From: Salticus scenicus
Taxonomy: Eukaryota; Arthropoda; Arachnida; Araneae; Salticidae
Assembly (NCBI GenBank): GCA_963930645.1
Contig: OZ005649.1
Location: 382,717,887-382,781,886, forward strand
Direction: 5' to 3'
Length of the DNA: 64,000 bases
A model generated the notes under the pieces. That model was not told the origin of the DNA, made no database searches, and worked only from the letters and a program-made list of their open reading frames with translations. Positions 1-11,029 of this stretch are shown here, one piece after another (position 1 is the stretch's first letter; each line of letters starts with the position of its first letter). Both the position numbers and the translations under genes were made by a program.

Positions 1-320
1 CTAAACTCAAATGTTTAAAACTATAAAATAATATTAACAATCTCTATGTATAAACAGCTAAGAGATTTCCTTGGACTCTGTTTGTCTGTGTGTTGACGCA
101 ATTTGCAACCAAATTTTCATACTTTAGTTAATTAAAAAAAATCTAATTGTCCGATCGATAAGCTAATTATTCCAACAGATTAAAAAAATTGTCCCTTTCA
201 TTTGGTACCTTATTTGTAACAAAATTTTGATTAGATTTTTTTAAATTAATTAAAATATGAAAATAATAAGCTGGTAATTACTTTAAAATTGGACTTTTAA
301 ATTTTTCATTGTTGCCAATA
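1..320. repeat. AT-rich dispersed repeat D, copy 1 (left part)
   Basis: No coding potential. Similar text recurs at about 14100-14410 and 24290-24400 (shared run from a 'TTTTTGATTAG'-like stretch through 'TTAATTAAAATATG' to 'TTGTTGCC'). Part of 100-225 recurs inverted at about 25240-25345. The repeat appears to resume at about 568-745, so the block between may be an insertion. Superfamily not recognised. Confidence 0.5.
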
Positions 321-750
321 TCTGTATATATATATAAATTACGTGTCACGATGTTTGTCCGGGGTAAACTCCTAAACTAAGGAACCGATTTTAATGAAAT
401 TTCGCACACTGTGTGCAGTTTGGTCCAACTTGAGAGATAGGATAGTTTTTATCTCAATTTATTATCTCAATTTATTGTCACAATATTGTTTTATTGCAAT
501 TATTTGTTAATTATTATAGACCTTTATTAAAGTTGCTCCAAAATATCTGTGAGTTCCATTAATTTAATTGTTGCCAAAAAAAAAAATAAAAAATACGAGT
601 TCATTTTCTTTCGACATAAAAATAAATACATTTAATCAAACGTGAACGTTAAAAAATTATAAAAAGTTAAATTATACATCTCACGAAAATTGACGTCATA
701 ATCAATTTAAAGATTTTATACACATTGATAAAGTGCTAATGTAGTTCTAT

Positions 751-1135
751 CATAGATATAGTAATATATATAGATCTCTCATCCCCATGTTATCGTACAA
801 AGATTTTTGAAGCCGAAAAAAAAAAAAAAAAAAAAAGCTTTGGAAACAGCCATTAAGTGGTATTGAAAAAAAAAAAAAAAAGAAAAAAGAAAAAAAAAAA
901 AAAGAAAGAAAGAAATATGAATTTGAAACTGTATCTGGAGTCTTCCATTCCCCTTTAGCAAATAAATTATTCATAAATTTTATTTGCTAAAATATTAGTA
1001 CGTATTCCCGTGTGTATTCACTCGGGGAAAGACGGCCATATTTTGGTAAAAACGTCGTCTTTTCCCAAATGAAAAGGAATAACTTTTTTCTCCCCAATGA
1101 ACACTCTATTCTATATATGCTATACTATATCTATG
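751..1135 (+). mobile_element. hAT-like MITE, copy 1, with 8-bp TSD
   Basis: Starts CATAGATATAGTAATA and ends with the near-complement ...TATACTATATCTATG. An exact 8-bp duplication AGTTCTAT flanks it (743-750 and 1136-1143). The interior holds long A-runs and no transposase. Copies 2 (25645-25994) and 3 (54975-55299) share the interior. The TSD length points to hAT, but no transposase in the window confirms the family. The proline- and phenylalanine-rich frames across the poly-A are not genes. Confidence 0.85.
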
Positions 1136-1140
1136 AGTTC

Positions 1141-1780
1141 TATACGCAAGCGAAGTGTGACTCACTGACCGTCTGTGCAGCCAAGAAAAAGATTTCCTAT
1201 GTTAATTGCCCACTGGATTTTTTGTAAGAAATTATTAAAAATCGAGGAAATTTATTTCCCGATTTTAATCCTTATATTTGGGTATAGATATGTATTAGTT
1301 ATCGCGGGTGTTAGATTGAATTATTTTGCTGTCAAATTGACAAAATTTTAATTTTAAATTTCAAAACTCTGTCGCCCTTGGCTTTTATTATTATTATTAT
1401 TATTATTTGGCGATCAAAAGCGTAACACGAAAATATACATGCCAGATGTATGCATTGTACGAAATGTAATATGCATTATTCATTGTACGTATGTATGACA
1501 TGTAATATGTATTGTACGAAATATTGTTTCATATTATTCATTACTCTTTTAATATAGGTTGTTAAAATAACCATGATTTTTAAAAGGAATTAAATATTTT
1601 CGCCAGATAATTTGGCGATATTCTTTTTTTTTTCGCCAAGGATGACAAAAATGAAATCTATTCCGCTGCAAAATATTAGTATCTTACATCAGATATTTTA
1701 TTTAGACATTTGAAAACAAATTTGACTTCAAACTATGATAGAATATTTATCATTTTCCTTTTAATTAGTATATTATTAGT
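1141..1780 (+). repeat. Dispersed repeat E, copy 1
   Basis: Noncoding. About 600 bp recurs in reverse complement at 60330-60920, including the hallmarks 'gccagataatttggcgat' and 'gccaaggatgaca'. A shorter direct copy lies at 60070-60240, and a partial copy at about 63590-63670. Contains an (ATT)n run at 1386-1408. No termini identified. Confidence 0.6.
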
Positions 1781-2550
1781 ATATTAAAATTTAAAAGCAT
1801 GGTATATAAAAAGTTTTTTTTTTTTTTTTTTTTTTTTATCTTATAATTATTCTTATCTTAATCCTCAATGTTTCCCATCTTTATTAACTTGAATTTACTA
1901 TTAAAATTTTAACATACTCAAAAACTTCTCATCACTTCGTTAAAATACACTAAACTTTTCCAAAATCTTTTTCTATTTAAAATGATACATGTATTTACTT
2001 TAAATGTCCAATATTTCATAAGATTTCCAATTTTAAAGTTTTAAAATATTTATCAAATTTACTTATTTTTCTGGTTTAGCCTTATTGTTTTCCTTTTTAT
2101 AACTACAGCTGTTGCCCTCTTTAAAACATTTAAAATGATGAGGTCATTTTATAGTAAAATTATCCATTATAGCATATATTATATTTCACTCCTCCATAAA
2201 AATTGATTTTAAAATCGTCTGTTTCTTTTATACTTTTATTTTAATAGAATTTTAATAGAATTTAATTTATATATTAGTCATTTTAGCAATTTTATCCAAA
2301 GTAGCATTAGAAATAATATATATCACTTCTCCATTAAAATTTATAGGACCCTACAATAAAATTAATTTGTGTTTAATATCAACACTACGAAAATTTTTAT
2401 CAGTTGCTTCCAAATTTTGACCTAAGTTTCAAATCTCAACCCTGTGGGTTTTTACATCGGCTACAACGTTTTCGTCTTTGTTCGTAAATAATAATTTGAC
2501 TGTACTAAATAGTTTACAGCCGTATAATTCAACATATAACTTAGTCACAG
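1781..2550. other. AT-rich stretch without recognisable genes
   Basis: Inside the candidate Helitron. A 21-T homopolymer lies near 1815-1837. No ORF, RNA gene or repeat structure stands out. Confidence 0.5.
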
Positions 2551-2572
2551 CAACGCGCGGCCGGGTCTGCTA

Positions 2573-2573
<1 letters not shown>

Positions 2574-2607
<34 letters not shown>
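2574..2607. repeat. (TA)n microsatellite
   Basis: About 17 TA units directly after the CTAG terminus at 2573. A TA-rich landing site of this kind is usual for Helitrons. Confidence 0.9.
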
Positions 2608-2610
<3 letters not shown>

Positions 2611-2769
2611 GATAACGTAATAAAATTTAATATTAAAATTTAGAAAATAATAGAACCAAAACAATAACAGCACACTAAAATATAGAACTGAATTTAACAT
2701 AGATAAAACAGTTCTACATCAAAGAGCCATTAAATGCATAGATCCACAAACAGCCAAACATTGTATATG

Positions 2770-2773
<4 letters not shown>

Positions 2774-2808
<35 letters not shown>
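2774..2808. repeat. (AT)n microsatellite
   Basis: Pure alternating A/T run of about 35 bases. Confidence 0.9.
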
Positions 2809-2809
<1 letters not shown>

Positions 2810-2829
2810 GAGTTGGTTTTTTTTTTTTT

Positions 2830-3345
2830 AGTGCTAGAGGCCTATTTCAGTCGGTACAGTTGTCGAATTTTTATAGGTCACTCTTAATTAGTGCTAGAGG
2901 CCTATTTCAGTCGGTTTATTGAATGGGGATTTATTGAATGAAGTCCCCCCAAGGCCCAACTTTGACATGAGTCCCCCCCAAGGTACCCCTATTTCAGTCG
3001 GTACAGCGTTGTCGAATTTTTATAATACACTCTTAATAGTGCTAAGGGCCTATTTCAGTCGGTTTATTGAATGGGGATTTATTGAATGAAGTCCCCCCAA
3101 GGCACAACTTTGACATGAGTCCCCCCCCAGGCACAACTTTGACATGAGTCCCCCCCAAGGTACAACTTTGACAAGAGTCCCCCCAAGGCCCAAATTTTAC
3201 ATGAGTCCCCCCCCAGGCCCAACTTTGACATGAGTCCCCCCAAGGCCCAACTTTGACATGAGTCCCCCCCAAGGTACAACTTTGACATGAGTCCTCCCCC
3301 CAAGGCGCACCTTTGACATGAGTCCCCCCCAAGGCACACCTCCCC
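2830..3345. repeat. Compound minisatellite with C-rich tracts
   Basis: Two related blocks (about 2830-2990 and 3036-3345) each begin with 'gcctatttcagtcggt' and lead into a 27-30 bp unit built around 'aactttgacatgagtcccc'. About nine consecutive units run from 3091 to 3345, with C-tracts of 6 to 10. The opposite strand carries regularly spaced G-tracts. The Gly/Trp-rich frames read on the minus strand are a by-product of the unit and are not taken as genes. Confidence 0.9.
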
Positions 3346-3551
3346 CTCATTGGGAAAAAGAGAAAAAACGTTGTTTTGCGGCTATAAGACAGTTTGGACT
3401 TCCAACGTTATTTGTTACAATATCTGCAGTTGAAACACATTGGTTTGATTTAATGAAAACTTTATCATGGAATTTAGATCGTCACGAATTAACTAAAGAA
3501 GAATTTGTCGATATTAACAAGTTTAGCAAATGGCCTCTGGCACTAAATTAA
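3340..3551 (+). pseudogene. Helitron Rep/helicase N-terminal fragment
   Basis: About 70 codons ending at a stop at 3549-3551 read ...KRCFAAIRQFGLPTLFVTIS AVETHW followed by FDLMKTL. This resembles the Helitron-like N-terminal domain around 'AMIRQLGxPTLFxTxSAxE', where the rolling-circle initiator protein has a conserved block. The in-frame upstream sequence comes from the minisatellite, so no genuine start exists. The catalytic Rep motif and the whole helicase are missing: a complete Helitron protein exceeds 1000 residues. It is a stranded fragment of an autonomous Helitron. The family call is from motif memory, not a search. Confidence 0.6.
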
Positions 3552-3599
3552 AATCTGTCAATGTCAGATTATCATGTTTTAAATAATGAAATAATGTCG

Positions 3600-4560
3600 T
3601 GTCTGTATTTTTTTTTTTTTTTTTCCTCAGCATAAAATGAAATATGCTTTCACGCGAAAAATAAAAAAAATATTAAATATTAAATTTGCTCATGCATATA
3701 AAAGTATGAAAATATGAAAATAGAGTATAAAAAAAAAAAAAAAAAAAAAAACTTTTTTAATATACCTTAATTTTAGATTTTTTTTTACTTTTTTCTTAAA
3801 AGCCACTTTAAGCCAAGTAGCTCCTCAAAAATATAAATAAATTATTAAATATTGAAATATAGAAAAGAATGAAAGGGAAAGGAAAATGAAAAGGAAAATT
3901 AAAAAGAAAAGAAAGAAACAGAAAAAATAATCACACAAATTCTGTATTTTTTTCTAAAGTGGCGATAAAAATTCAAAAGTCGCCAATGGGAGCTATATTA
4001 AGGTTGTACCATGATCAGGTTTACATATTCCATTATTTATTTATTTATTTTTCTGTATGCCAACTACTATTAACTAACTCAACTCTACAAAAATTGTCTC
4101 ATACGATAAATGTAGCCTGTCATAGCACACTGTAATATTATATAATAATATTATTATATTTGGCGTGAAATTGTGTTCATTTTATGGTTCATCGAATAAA
4201 TCAAATGAATATAGAAAATAATGTGAAAGAAAATATTATGTACACCACGTATAGTGTTGTTTATATGTAACTGGGATTCAAATATAAAACTGTTACTTCA
4301 ATTTTTCGATACTGTCCGTTTCGGAACTGTCATCTGATAAGCACCCAAATGGAAGCCCACTGGTAAGCTGTTGTTACAGGCAATACGTACAGACACCCGA
4401 GACCTTGCGAAGGAGTTTTTCGCTGCCGTACGCAGCGGGGGAACCAAATCGGACTTTAGTACGATTTCATGATTTTTATTTTATTTTATTTTTGTTTATA
4501 AAGTGATATAGAAAAGAGTTTCCTTCAAATATAGTGACGAGCGAAACTTGCGAAGCCTTC
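3600..4560 (+). repeat. Dispersed repeat A, copy a (Helitron-like, decayed 3' end)
   Basis: Noncoding. From about 3950 it matches 26435-27198 and then 37115-37233, that is, the same repeat with gypsy G1 removed. Shared landmarks include 'attcaaaagtcgccaatg', 'accacgtatagtgttgtt', 'gtaactgggattcaaatat' and 'gaaaagagtttcctt'. In the other copy the 3' end is a GCAGGC/GCCTGC hairpin followed by CTAG; here that end is mutated. Contains long A and T runs. Confidence 0.65.
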
Positions 4561-4786
4561 ATTGATTCACTACCTTCAATGATTTCATGAATTTAAAAAT
4601 GGTCTCGTTAGCAAACTTTGATTTATTGGCACGCAAGCAGCATCAGGCCGAGTTTTATACATTTCGAGTTTGATTTTGAAATTTGTACATTTCGAGTTTG
4701 ATTTTGAAATTTTGCCTGCTTTCGGAATTCTGTTCGTTCACGAACCGGGGCTTTACTAGTAAAATAATAATTCAATAAAATTATAA
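4561..4786. other. AT-rich spacer
   Basis: Has a short direct repeat ('acatttcgagtttgatttt' at about 4659 and 4686). A possible Helitron-like CTAG|T follows a GC-rich stretch near 4756. No gene seen. Confidence 0.4.
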
Positions 4787-5424
4787 TTAACCCCTTCCGC
4801 TCCAGGCTAGCTGTAGTGTGAATATGTGAAATACCAGATTATAATTTTGAAATAATGCAATACATAACGAAGTAACAATGGAAAGCTGGATGTAGGAAAT
4901 CAAAGTCCCTTTTCAGTTCAGGCAGTTGCTCAGGACGTGCATCGGCAAAAGGATCCGACATAAATTTCCAGTCACCTGCTGTAAGTGGTTCATCATCACT
5001 GTCATCGCTATCGCCGTCTTCACTTGTTGTATAGTCATCATTGGAATCTTCAAGTTCGTCATAATCGGGGATATAATCACTATCCGAATCACTAGAATCA
5101 GACATTATTCACAGTTTCAAACACCGGCAAAACACACAAAATCGAGGAGCGAAAATTACACACAACCGCAGCCGTGAGTCACGAAACAACTAGCGTAGCC
5201 AAAATTAATAGGTCACCGAGACTACTAACGCCATTTAGTTGTCAGTAATGAAAATACAATTTCAAAATACCATATGACAAATAAAATAACTCTCTCTGAT
5301 GCCACTACAATGTTGGTCTTATTGAATGGTATACTTTCTTTGGACGTATGCACGTACGTCCATGGTATTAATGGCCATTAACACTAGACGTACGCACGTA
5401 CGTCCCTGGAGTGGAAGGGGTTAA
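4787..5424 (-). mobile_element. piggyBac-type internally deleted element (TTAA TSD)
   Basis: TTAA at 4787-4790 and 5421-5424 flanks a 630-bp unit with terminal inverted repeats CCCCTTCCGCTCCAGG and CCTGGAGTGGAAGGGG (one mismatch). TTAA target duplication with C-rich short TIRs is the piggyBac signature. Near the promoter end (5342-5361 and 5387-5405) sit two near-identical self-complementary repeats built on GCACGTACGTCC, plausible transposase-binding sites. The unit carries only the start of a transposase-like ORF on the minus strand, so it can at most be mobilised in trans. Confidence 0.88.
4839..5105 (-). pseudogene. piggyBac transposase N-terminal remnant
   Basis: 88 codons from an ATG complementary to 5103-5105. 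The first 43 residues are strongly acidic, with Ser/Asp/Glu clusters (MSDSSDSDSDYIPDYDELED), as in the disordered N-termini of piggyBac/PGBD transposases. A 'DWKFMSDPFAD' stretch follows. The frame then runs into the 3' terminal region and stops. The DDD catalytic domain and the C-terminal cysteine-rich domain are absent (full proteins are about 500-600 residues). Position inside TTAA-flanked TIRs supports the call. It cannot transpose DNA itself; an N-terminal peptide could still be made. Confidence 0.65.
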
Positions 5425-6233
5425 CAATAAAATAATAATGCACACAATAAAACAGAATACAAACTTACACCAATTATACTAGACAAATGGCAATTTTTGC
5501 ATCATTTACATAAACATTTTCAAAAATTTAAAATCTTAAAAAAAAAAAAAATAAATAAATAAATAAATAACAGTTACACAAAACTCCTAAAAAAGTTTGA
5601 TAAAAAGAAATCATTTCTAAACTATAAAAAATCGTCTATGCAATCAACGAATTTTAGAGGTATATAATATATTATTAAATGTAAAAAGAAGACAGTAATT
5701 AAAATTGTAATTTCTAAATTATAAAAAAACGTTAAATTATGTTACTGATTTCCTCATGTGGTTAAAAAAATTTAATAATGACAAAGAGTAAACATAGATC
5801 TAAGGCTTTAATCATGTTTGTTTCCATGGTTACAAAAAGGAAATTGTTTTCAGGAAAAGAAGTTTTTTGTTTTACTGAAGCCTGCAAAGATCAAATTTGT
5901 TTTCAGAAAATTTATTTCTGCGCAAATAAACATTTTTGAAGACATTTGTTTTTGGGTGAAAAAAAAAAAAATCTAAAAACTACGAGAGGAATATTTTTCG
6001 AACTATTTATTAAAATGTTTGAATTATTTATTAGAATGTTTGAAAATTATTGGATTATGATGTTCTATGTTTTTAAATACATTTTGAAACTTAATAATTA
6101 AAAAGTATGCAGGAAAAATATACTGCAGTTTTTAAAGTTTGAAAACATACTTTATTTTGTTTTTAGAAAGATAATCTATATAAAGTTAAATATCAGATAG
6201 AATTTTATACAATAACTCTCTTAAAATTTGTAA
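5425..6233. other. AT-rich region, no gene
   Basis: A/T-rich with A-runs. The stretch around 5815-5900 ('tgtttgtttccatggttac') resembles 52270-52370, so at least part is a dispersed repeat. Nothing else supported. Confidence 0.5.
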
Positions 6234-6544
6234 TACACTGCTCGACATAGAAAATGCAACCCCATGTAGATTCAGTCGCATAAATATGCAAGTTTCAGAG
6301 AATGCACAGCTGAACGAGTTTTACAGATGATCTGACGTGCAAGTTGGTCACGTGTTTATACTTATAGAACGGGATAAAAGGGGAAAAAATGGTGGGTGAA
6401 CCAACAGTCACTTCTCTCTGTCGCCTGCATAATTCAGAAGTTTTAGAAGTTTTTTTTTATCCCCCCCCCCCCCCCCCCCCAGAAATTATGTGTGGATTAA
6501 GAGATGCCGGGAAGATGTCACCAAAAGCAATTCCGGCAATCGGA

Positions 6545-7608
6545 CGATTTTACAAGGGGTTAAATTGTAGGCTTGCACCCGTCTGGTTGGTTTTACCGTC
6601 GTATTGCTGTTGAAACGTACATTCATGCTTGCACTATGCACAGAATTTGTACCAGGTGGATCAAAGAAAGAAATGTGAATTAGAGGACTGGGCCCGGTTC
6701 TCGGACCGGATTCAGGCTGAATTTTTCAATTTGCTCTCGTGCCGGGCCGGACCTGCATGAAATTTTTTCCGGTCCAAATTTTTTTCTAGTTTCCTAGTTA
6801 ATCAACAAGAAAAAAAAAAAAAAAAAAGAAGAAAGAAAGAAAGAAAATGATAAAACACTTCTTCAGTCATTTATTTTACAAAATTTTACAGGCTGTGGTA
6901 TGTTACATAAAATTTTATTTTGTTAAAAAAATGTCTGTAACTTCAATTTAATTGTCTATCTGTTTGTCTGTTCGCGATCTGATTTTCTGCAAATATTTTT
7001 AACATGTCTCGAAATTAATATATTTTATTTAAAGTAATATTAGAGTGTTTCCTATTCAAAATAGTATGCTTGTCGCTACTACTTTTTGCACATGTATAAA
7101 CAAAATAAATTAGATACGTTACTGTATATAAGGCTTTGTGTCCAATGGTCTGTAGAGTTTAGGTAGTATAAAGACTATAAAAATCCTTCCTCTGTAACTA
7201 CGGCTCCTTTATCTTTCCTCCGAGGCACTGGATGAAAGTAGCATCATTTTTAGCATGTGCAAAAGCTTCTTTTCTGTTGAATATGGTTGGATTATCATTA
7301 AAGTTTTGCTTTCTGGATCACATGAAAGATTCGGACACATTGCGGTATATAAGAGGAAATGATTGAATGTGTATTTTTAGTAGTATTAACCATTTTAAAT
7401 ACCTTCCTATATTGTTTGATGAATTCTAATATTTTCGATTTGACTTTCTGTCTATCTTTGTGCCTTCTGTACGTCTGTAAAAATGAACTTCTGTTTCTAT
7501 ATAATTATCTTGTAAAAGTTCAGCAGTTTTGTTAAAGAACATTCTATTTCTTGGCTATATAAAATCTCTGCAAAACACAAACTAAAAATATTTTTCATAG
7601 AAAGGCAT

Positions 7609-7644
<36 letters not shown>

Positions 7645-8665
7645 TATTTTTGAATCGGGTCGGGATGGATTTTATTGTTTTTTGTCCAGGCCGGGCCGTA
7701 CACTAGTAAAAATAAACGTGCCGGGTTGGACTCAGGCCAAATTTTTCGATTTCATACCGGGCCGGGCCCGGGCCTGAAACTTTCGGCCCGTGCAGACCTC
7801 TAATGTGAATCCCCGAGAAAGACCACGTCCAACTAGGCGTACAACAGAACGCACAGATCGAGGCATCCGAAGGGATGCGGTGACGGCTCCCCAATCATCT
7901 ACCTTCGGCATTTTGCGGAATGTGCAGGGAGCCTTGGGTACTCGAATATCTGGGAGAACAGTTTCACGACGATTGGCTGAAAGCGGCTTGCGCACATGTC
8001 GGCCTATGAGAATACTGCCATTGACACCAACTCACCGACGTTAAAGATTGAGATGGTGTCGGGACCGAGCCACTTAGACGACCGAATGGCACAGTGTAGT
8101 GTTCAGCGATGAGTCTCGGTTCTGCTTGTCTGACGACAGTCGCAGGATATGACTCTGGAGACGTTGGAGAGATAGAGCCAACCCGACCACTATTGTTGAA
8201 CGCCATACTGCTCGTCAGCGTGCCATAATGGTTTGGGCGCCATCAGTCACGACATTAGGTCACCCCTTTTACGCATCAGAGGCACATTGACGGCACGGCG
8301 ATATGTTGATGAGGCGCTGCAGCCGATGGTGCAACCCTACATGCAGAGGCTGCAAAATGGTATTTTTTAGCAGGGCAGCGCGCGACCACATACGGCAATC
8401 ATTAGCAGACAAGCCTTGCAACATGTCCAGTTGATTCCTTGGCCTGCGATGTCACCAGATTTCTCATTCATCGAGCATGTATGGGATATAATTGGCCGTC
8501 AATTGTCTGTTTCTGCCCCAACCTCACTCAGAGGGCGAACTATAGACGATGGTTGCGAGCATATGGGCTTTCATTACTCAGGACGCTATCTGCCCACTAA
8601 TTGAATCAGTACCTCGTAGAGTTGCTGTTTGTATCACCGCGAGAGGTGGTCCTACTTCTAACTGA
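6545..8665 (+). pseudogene. Tc1 transposase pseudogene
   Basis: About 6545-6680 encodes the helix-turn-helix region that binds the TIRs. The hAT insert (6681-7802) follows. From 7811 the frame reads RERPRPTRRTTERTDRGIRR, then the second DNA-binding repeat, a SDESRF block (first catalytic Asp, about 8115), a degraded second block in which the Asp of the usual DNARPHT motif has become Gly (about 8370-8395), and SPDFSFIEHVWD holding the final acidic residue (about 8450-8485). Several stops and frame breaks interrupt it, for example at 8042-8044. With a lost catalytic Asp, an interruption and stops, it is inactive. Confidence 0.85.
6681..7802. mobile_element. hAT nonautonomous element with 8-bp TSD
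   Basis: Inserted in the Tc1 transposase gene. An exact 8-bp duplication ATGTGAAT lies at 6673-6680 and 7803-7810. The ends TAGAGGACTGGGCCCG and ...CGGCCCGTGCAGACCTCTA are imperfect inverted repeats. GC-rich terminal blocks with GGGCCCGG palindromes are typical of a widespread hAT group. The interior is AT-rich with a 30-T run (7612-7641). No intact transposase frame was found. Confidence 0.88.
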
Positions 8666-8809
8666 TCACCCTGTATTTCATCAATGTATTACAATGATCT
8701 CTTTGTCACTAAAATCACTTATCAAGATATGAATTCTTTGTCTCTATATCAATTTTCATCATATTCTACCCACTCTTTCATGGTGTTGCATTTTCTACGT
8801 CGGACAGTG

Positions 8810-10409
8810 CAAGTATTCAAAACGCTAATGTTATCATGCTACATTAGGTCTAAAGCTCACTTTTATCTTTTGCAGAAAACGCAAGATTAACAACATAGTT
8901 TGATGACATAATTAGAACATTATAATAATTAATTTGCAGAAGCTGCAAATCCAACACAGAAAACAGGCGTTTCATTTTCAATAGCAAACCTACATTTTTA
9001 TTTAAAAAAATTAAGGACGAAGCGAAAATAAATAGTAAAATCTTAATAAACGGAAATAATAGATTGAATTTTTAAGGAACCACTCAAATTTTCTGAACAT
9101 CACAAATTAATTTTCTGAGTGAAAAAAGCAAACCATTACAGTACGTTTTCAGAACCATACGTAAATTACCAGTGAAAACAGATAACGAAAATAAATAACA
9201 CACATGCATTGTAATGTGTGACTAAGCATTAAACAGCTTTGTTTGAATCTACATCAAGAGGTTTTAGTATACAATGCTGCAAATTTTGTACATAATATAT
9301 TTAAATATACGACAGAAATTTGTATGGGGACCATATAAAAATCAAAATTTTATAATTCTCGAAATTGAATCACATGAAATTTTAGATAAATTTTATAAAA
9401 TTCTGAAAATTTTTTATATACATTCTCTATGTTACGAGAAAATACAAATATTTGAAGCTTTAAAGCCTTGGCCAAAGTTTTATGAACATCCTGTGTAGAA
9501 TCTCTTATGGATATTTTATTCGATTTTATGTATAACTTAACCTTTTTCTACACCATTCTTAATTCTGACTTATTTGATTTTTTTTTTTTTTTCATACTGA
9601 TTTTTTTCAATAATAATGTCAAAAAATACATTTTTGTTTCTCTATTTAATCAATTAATTAACAAAGACAAATGGAATTCCCATCCAAATCAAAAGAAAAA
9701 CAAATAAAGAAATACCACCAACATAAAGTATCATATTATTTTTTTAAACAAAAATAAAATAAGTTACTGCCTCAAAATATAATTGGGATAGATAGAATTA
9801 TTTTAATTGCTTAGTGAAATTAAGTTATAAAACAATATTCAGCAATAATAGAGTTCGAACTGAAATAAATTATTAAATTTACCTCAGTAATACCGTAATT
9901 ACAAGAAAGATTATCCAGTGTTTATGTTTTCTTTCATTTATAAATTTGTATGAAATTTTAAAATGTAAAACTAAAATATATCAAATAAATTTAAGTTATC
10001 TCTCCTTTATTAATATATGAACAGCATATCTTTTAAAGTTCAGTTTCATTTTCAGCTATGCACAATTTTAAGATATGTTTACATGGAAATTAATAAAACT
10101 ATAGTGTTAAAAATAAAGCAAATGCAATGTAAGAGATTTGTACAGGCTCTTTTAGGGAAGACTTCACGCATTTTACAAATTTCTATAGAGGTATTTGAAT
10201 AAATTCCATAGCAATGCCAGTGTATTCTTTCAAGTGTAGCCTTCACAAAAAAATTTCTATGCCATTTAAATACATTAATTAATTGGAAAACTTCGTAAAT
10301 ATAAAAAAAGGCTTCATAATAAGGCTACCTATCGCACGATATGTACCTGAATTAAATCAACATATTTTTCATAATGGCTATCTCATTTATTAAGATGGGT
10401 GAGGTTTTA
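8810..10409. other. AT-rich region without recognisable genes
   Basis: Open frames here (such as 74 codons at 9274) are AT-biased and lack recognisable motifs. The end of that frame, near 9487-9499, reads like a worn Tc1/mariner terminus ('catcctgtgtag'), but no partner end was found. Nothing else supported. Confidence 0.5.
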
Positions 10410-10991
10410 CACTCCTCGACAAAAAGATAGGTACGGAGGTTTTTTTTCTTTAATTTTTGATAAAATAACATTATCTAAATTGCGCTTATCATTTTTTATT
10501 ATCATAAAATAACACTATTTAGCGACTAATTTTTTTAAAGACTAATTTAGAAAATTTTTAAAAGACTAAAATTTTTCTAATTTAAGACTACACTCCGCAA
10601 CAAAAAGATAGGTACAAAGTTTTATATATATATATATATATGATTATTTTGAATATGATACAAATATTTAGCATATTTTTGATATGATAAATTTTTGTTA
10701 TGATAATAAACGATCAGCAGAATTTAGATAATGTTATTTTATCAAAAAAAAAAAAAAAAAAATAAATAAATAAATAAATAAACCTTTGTACCTATATTTT
10801 TGTCGTGGAGTATAGTCTAAAATTAGAGAAATTTTAGTCTTAAAAATTTTCTAAATTAGTCTTTAAAAAAATTAGTCCTGAAATAGCGTTATTTTATGAT
10901 AATAATAAATGATAAGTACAATTTAGATAATGTTATTTTATCAAAAATTAAAGAAAGAAACCTTTTTTACTTATCTTTTTGTCGCAGAGTG
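10410..10991. mobile_element. Palindromic Tc1/mariner-type MITE (outer copy)
   Basis: TA (10408-10409 and 10992-10993) flanks CACTCCTCGACAAAAAGATA...TATCTTTTTGTCGCAGAGTG. The two halves (10410-10588 and 10815-10991) are complementary over nearly their whole length, so the transcript or single strand would fold into one long hairpin. A second copy of the same family occupies the centre. Confidence 0.85.
10591..10812. mobile_element. Inner MITE of the same family, inserted at the outer palindrome centre
   Basis: TA at 10589-10590 and 10813-10814. The left end is CACTCCGCAACAAAAAGATA; the right end is the complement of a slightly mutated version (...ATTTTTGTCGTGGAGTA). The interior includes a (TA)n run and an A19 run. 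The outer element resumes on each side with mutually complementary 'AAGAC' and 'GTCTAAA', so the insertion point was the centre of symmetry. Confidence 0.8.
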
Positions 10992-11029
10992 TAACATACT
11001 AGGCAATGTATGCTAAATTTAATCTGCAA

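Larger units (their letters stand above)
321..2573 (+). mobile_element. Candidate nonautonomous Helitron, composite
   Basis: The left end reads A|TCTGTATATATATAAATTAC, matching the TC-TATATATATAAA starts common in arthropod Helitrons, followed by a 'gaaccgattttaatgaaat'-type stretch typical of these ends. The right end is a GC-rich segment running into CTAG (2570-2573) followed by T, the expected CTRR|T terminus. No terminal inverted repeats or target duplication are needed for this class. It contains a MITE (751-1135) and repeat E (1141-1780) and has no Rep/helicase ORF. Whether both ends belong to one element is inferred from order and orientation only. Confidence 0.4.
6236..8809 (+). mobile_element. 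Tc1-like DNA transposon, dead, split by hAT insertion
   Basis: Begins CACTGCTCGACATAGAAAAT just after TA (6234-6235) and ends with the diverged complement ...ATTTTCTACGTCGGACAGTG at 8809. The right-hand TA has decayed to CA. Removing the hAT insert leaves about 1.45 kb, close to the usual Tc1 length of 1.3-1.7 kb. A poly-C tract lies at 6462-6480. The coding remnant is described separately. Confidence 0.85.

Noticed and set aside
750..974. Phe/Ser-rich minus-strand frame
   Set aside because: It is a translation of the poly-A tracts of MITE copy 1.
3042..3350. Repetitive 102-codon minus-strand protein
   Set aside because: Reads the 27-30 bp minisatellite; unit length varies, so the frame changes with it and no domain is present.
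6389..6613. Pro-rich 74-codon protein
   Set aside because: Translates the poly-C tract within the Tc1 element; the real transposase remnant is in another frame.
9274..9498. 74-codon frame in AT-rich DNA
   Set aside because: AT-biased composition, no domain, and its end resembles a worn transposon terminus.
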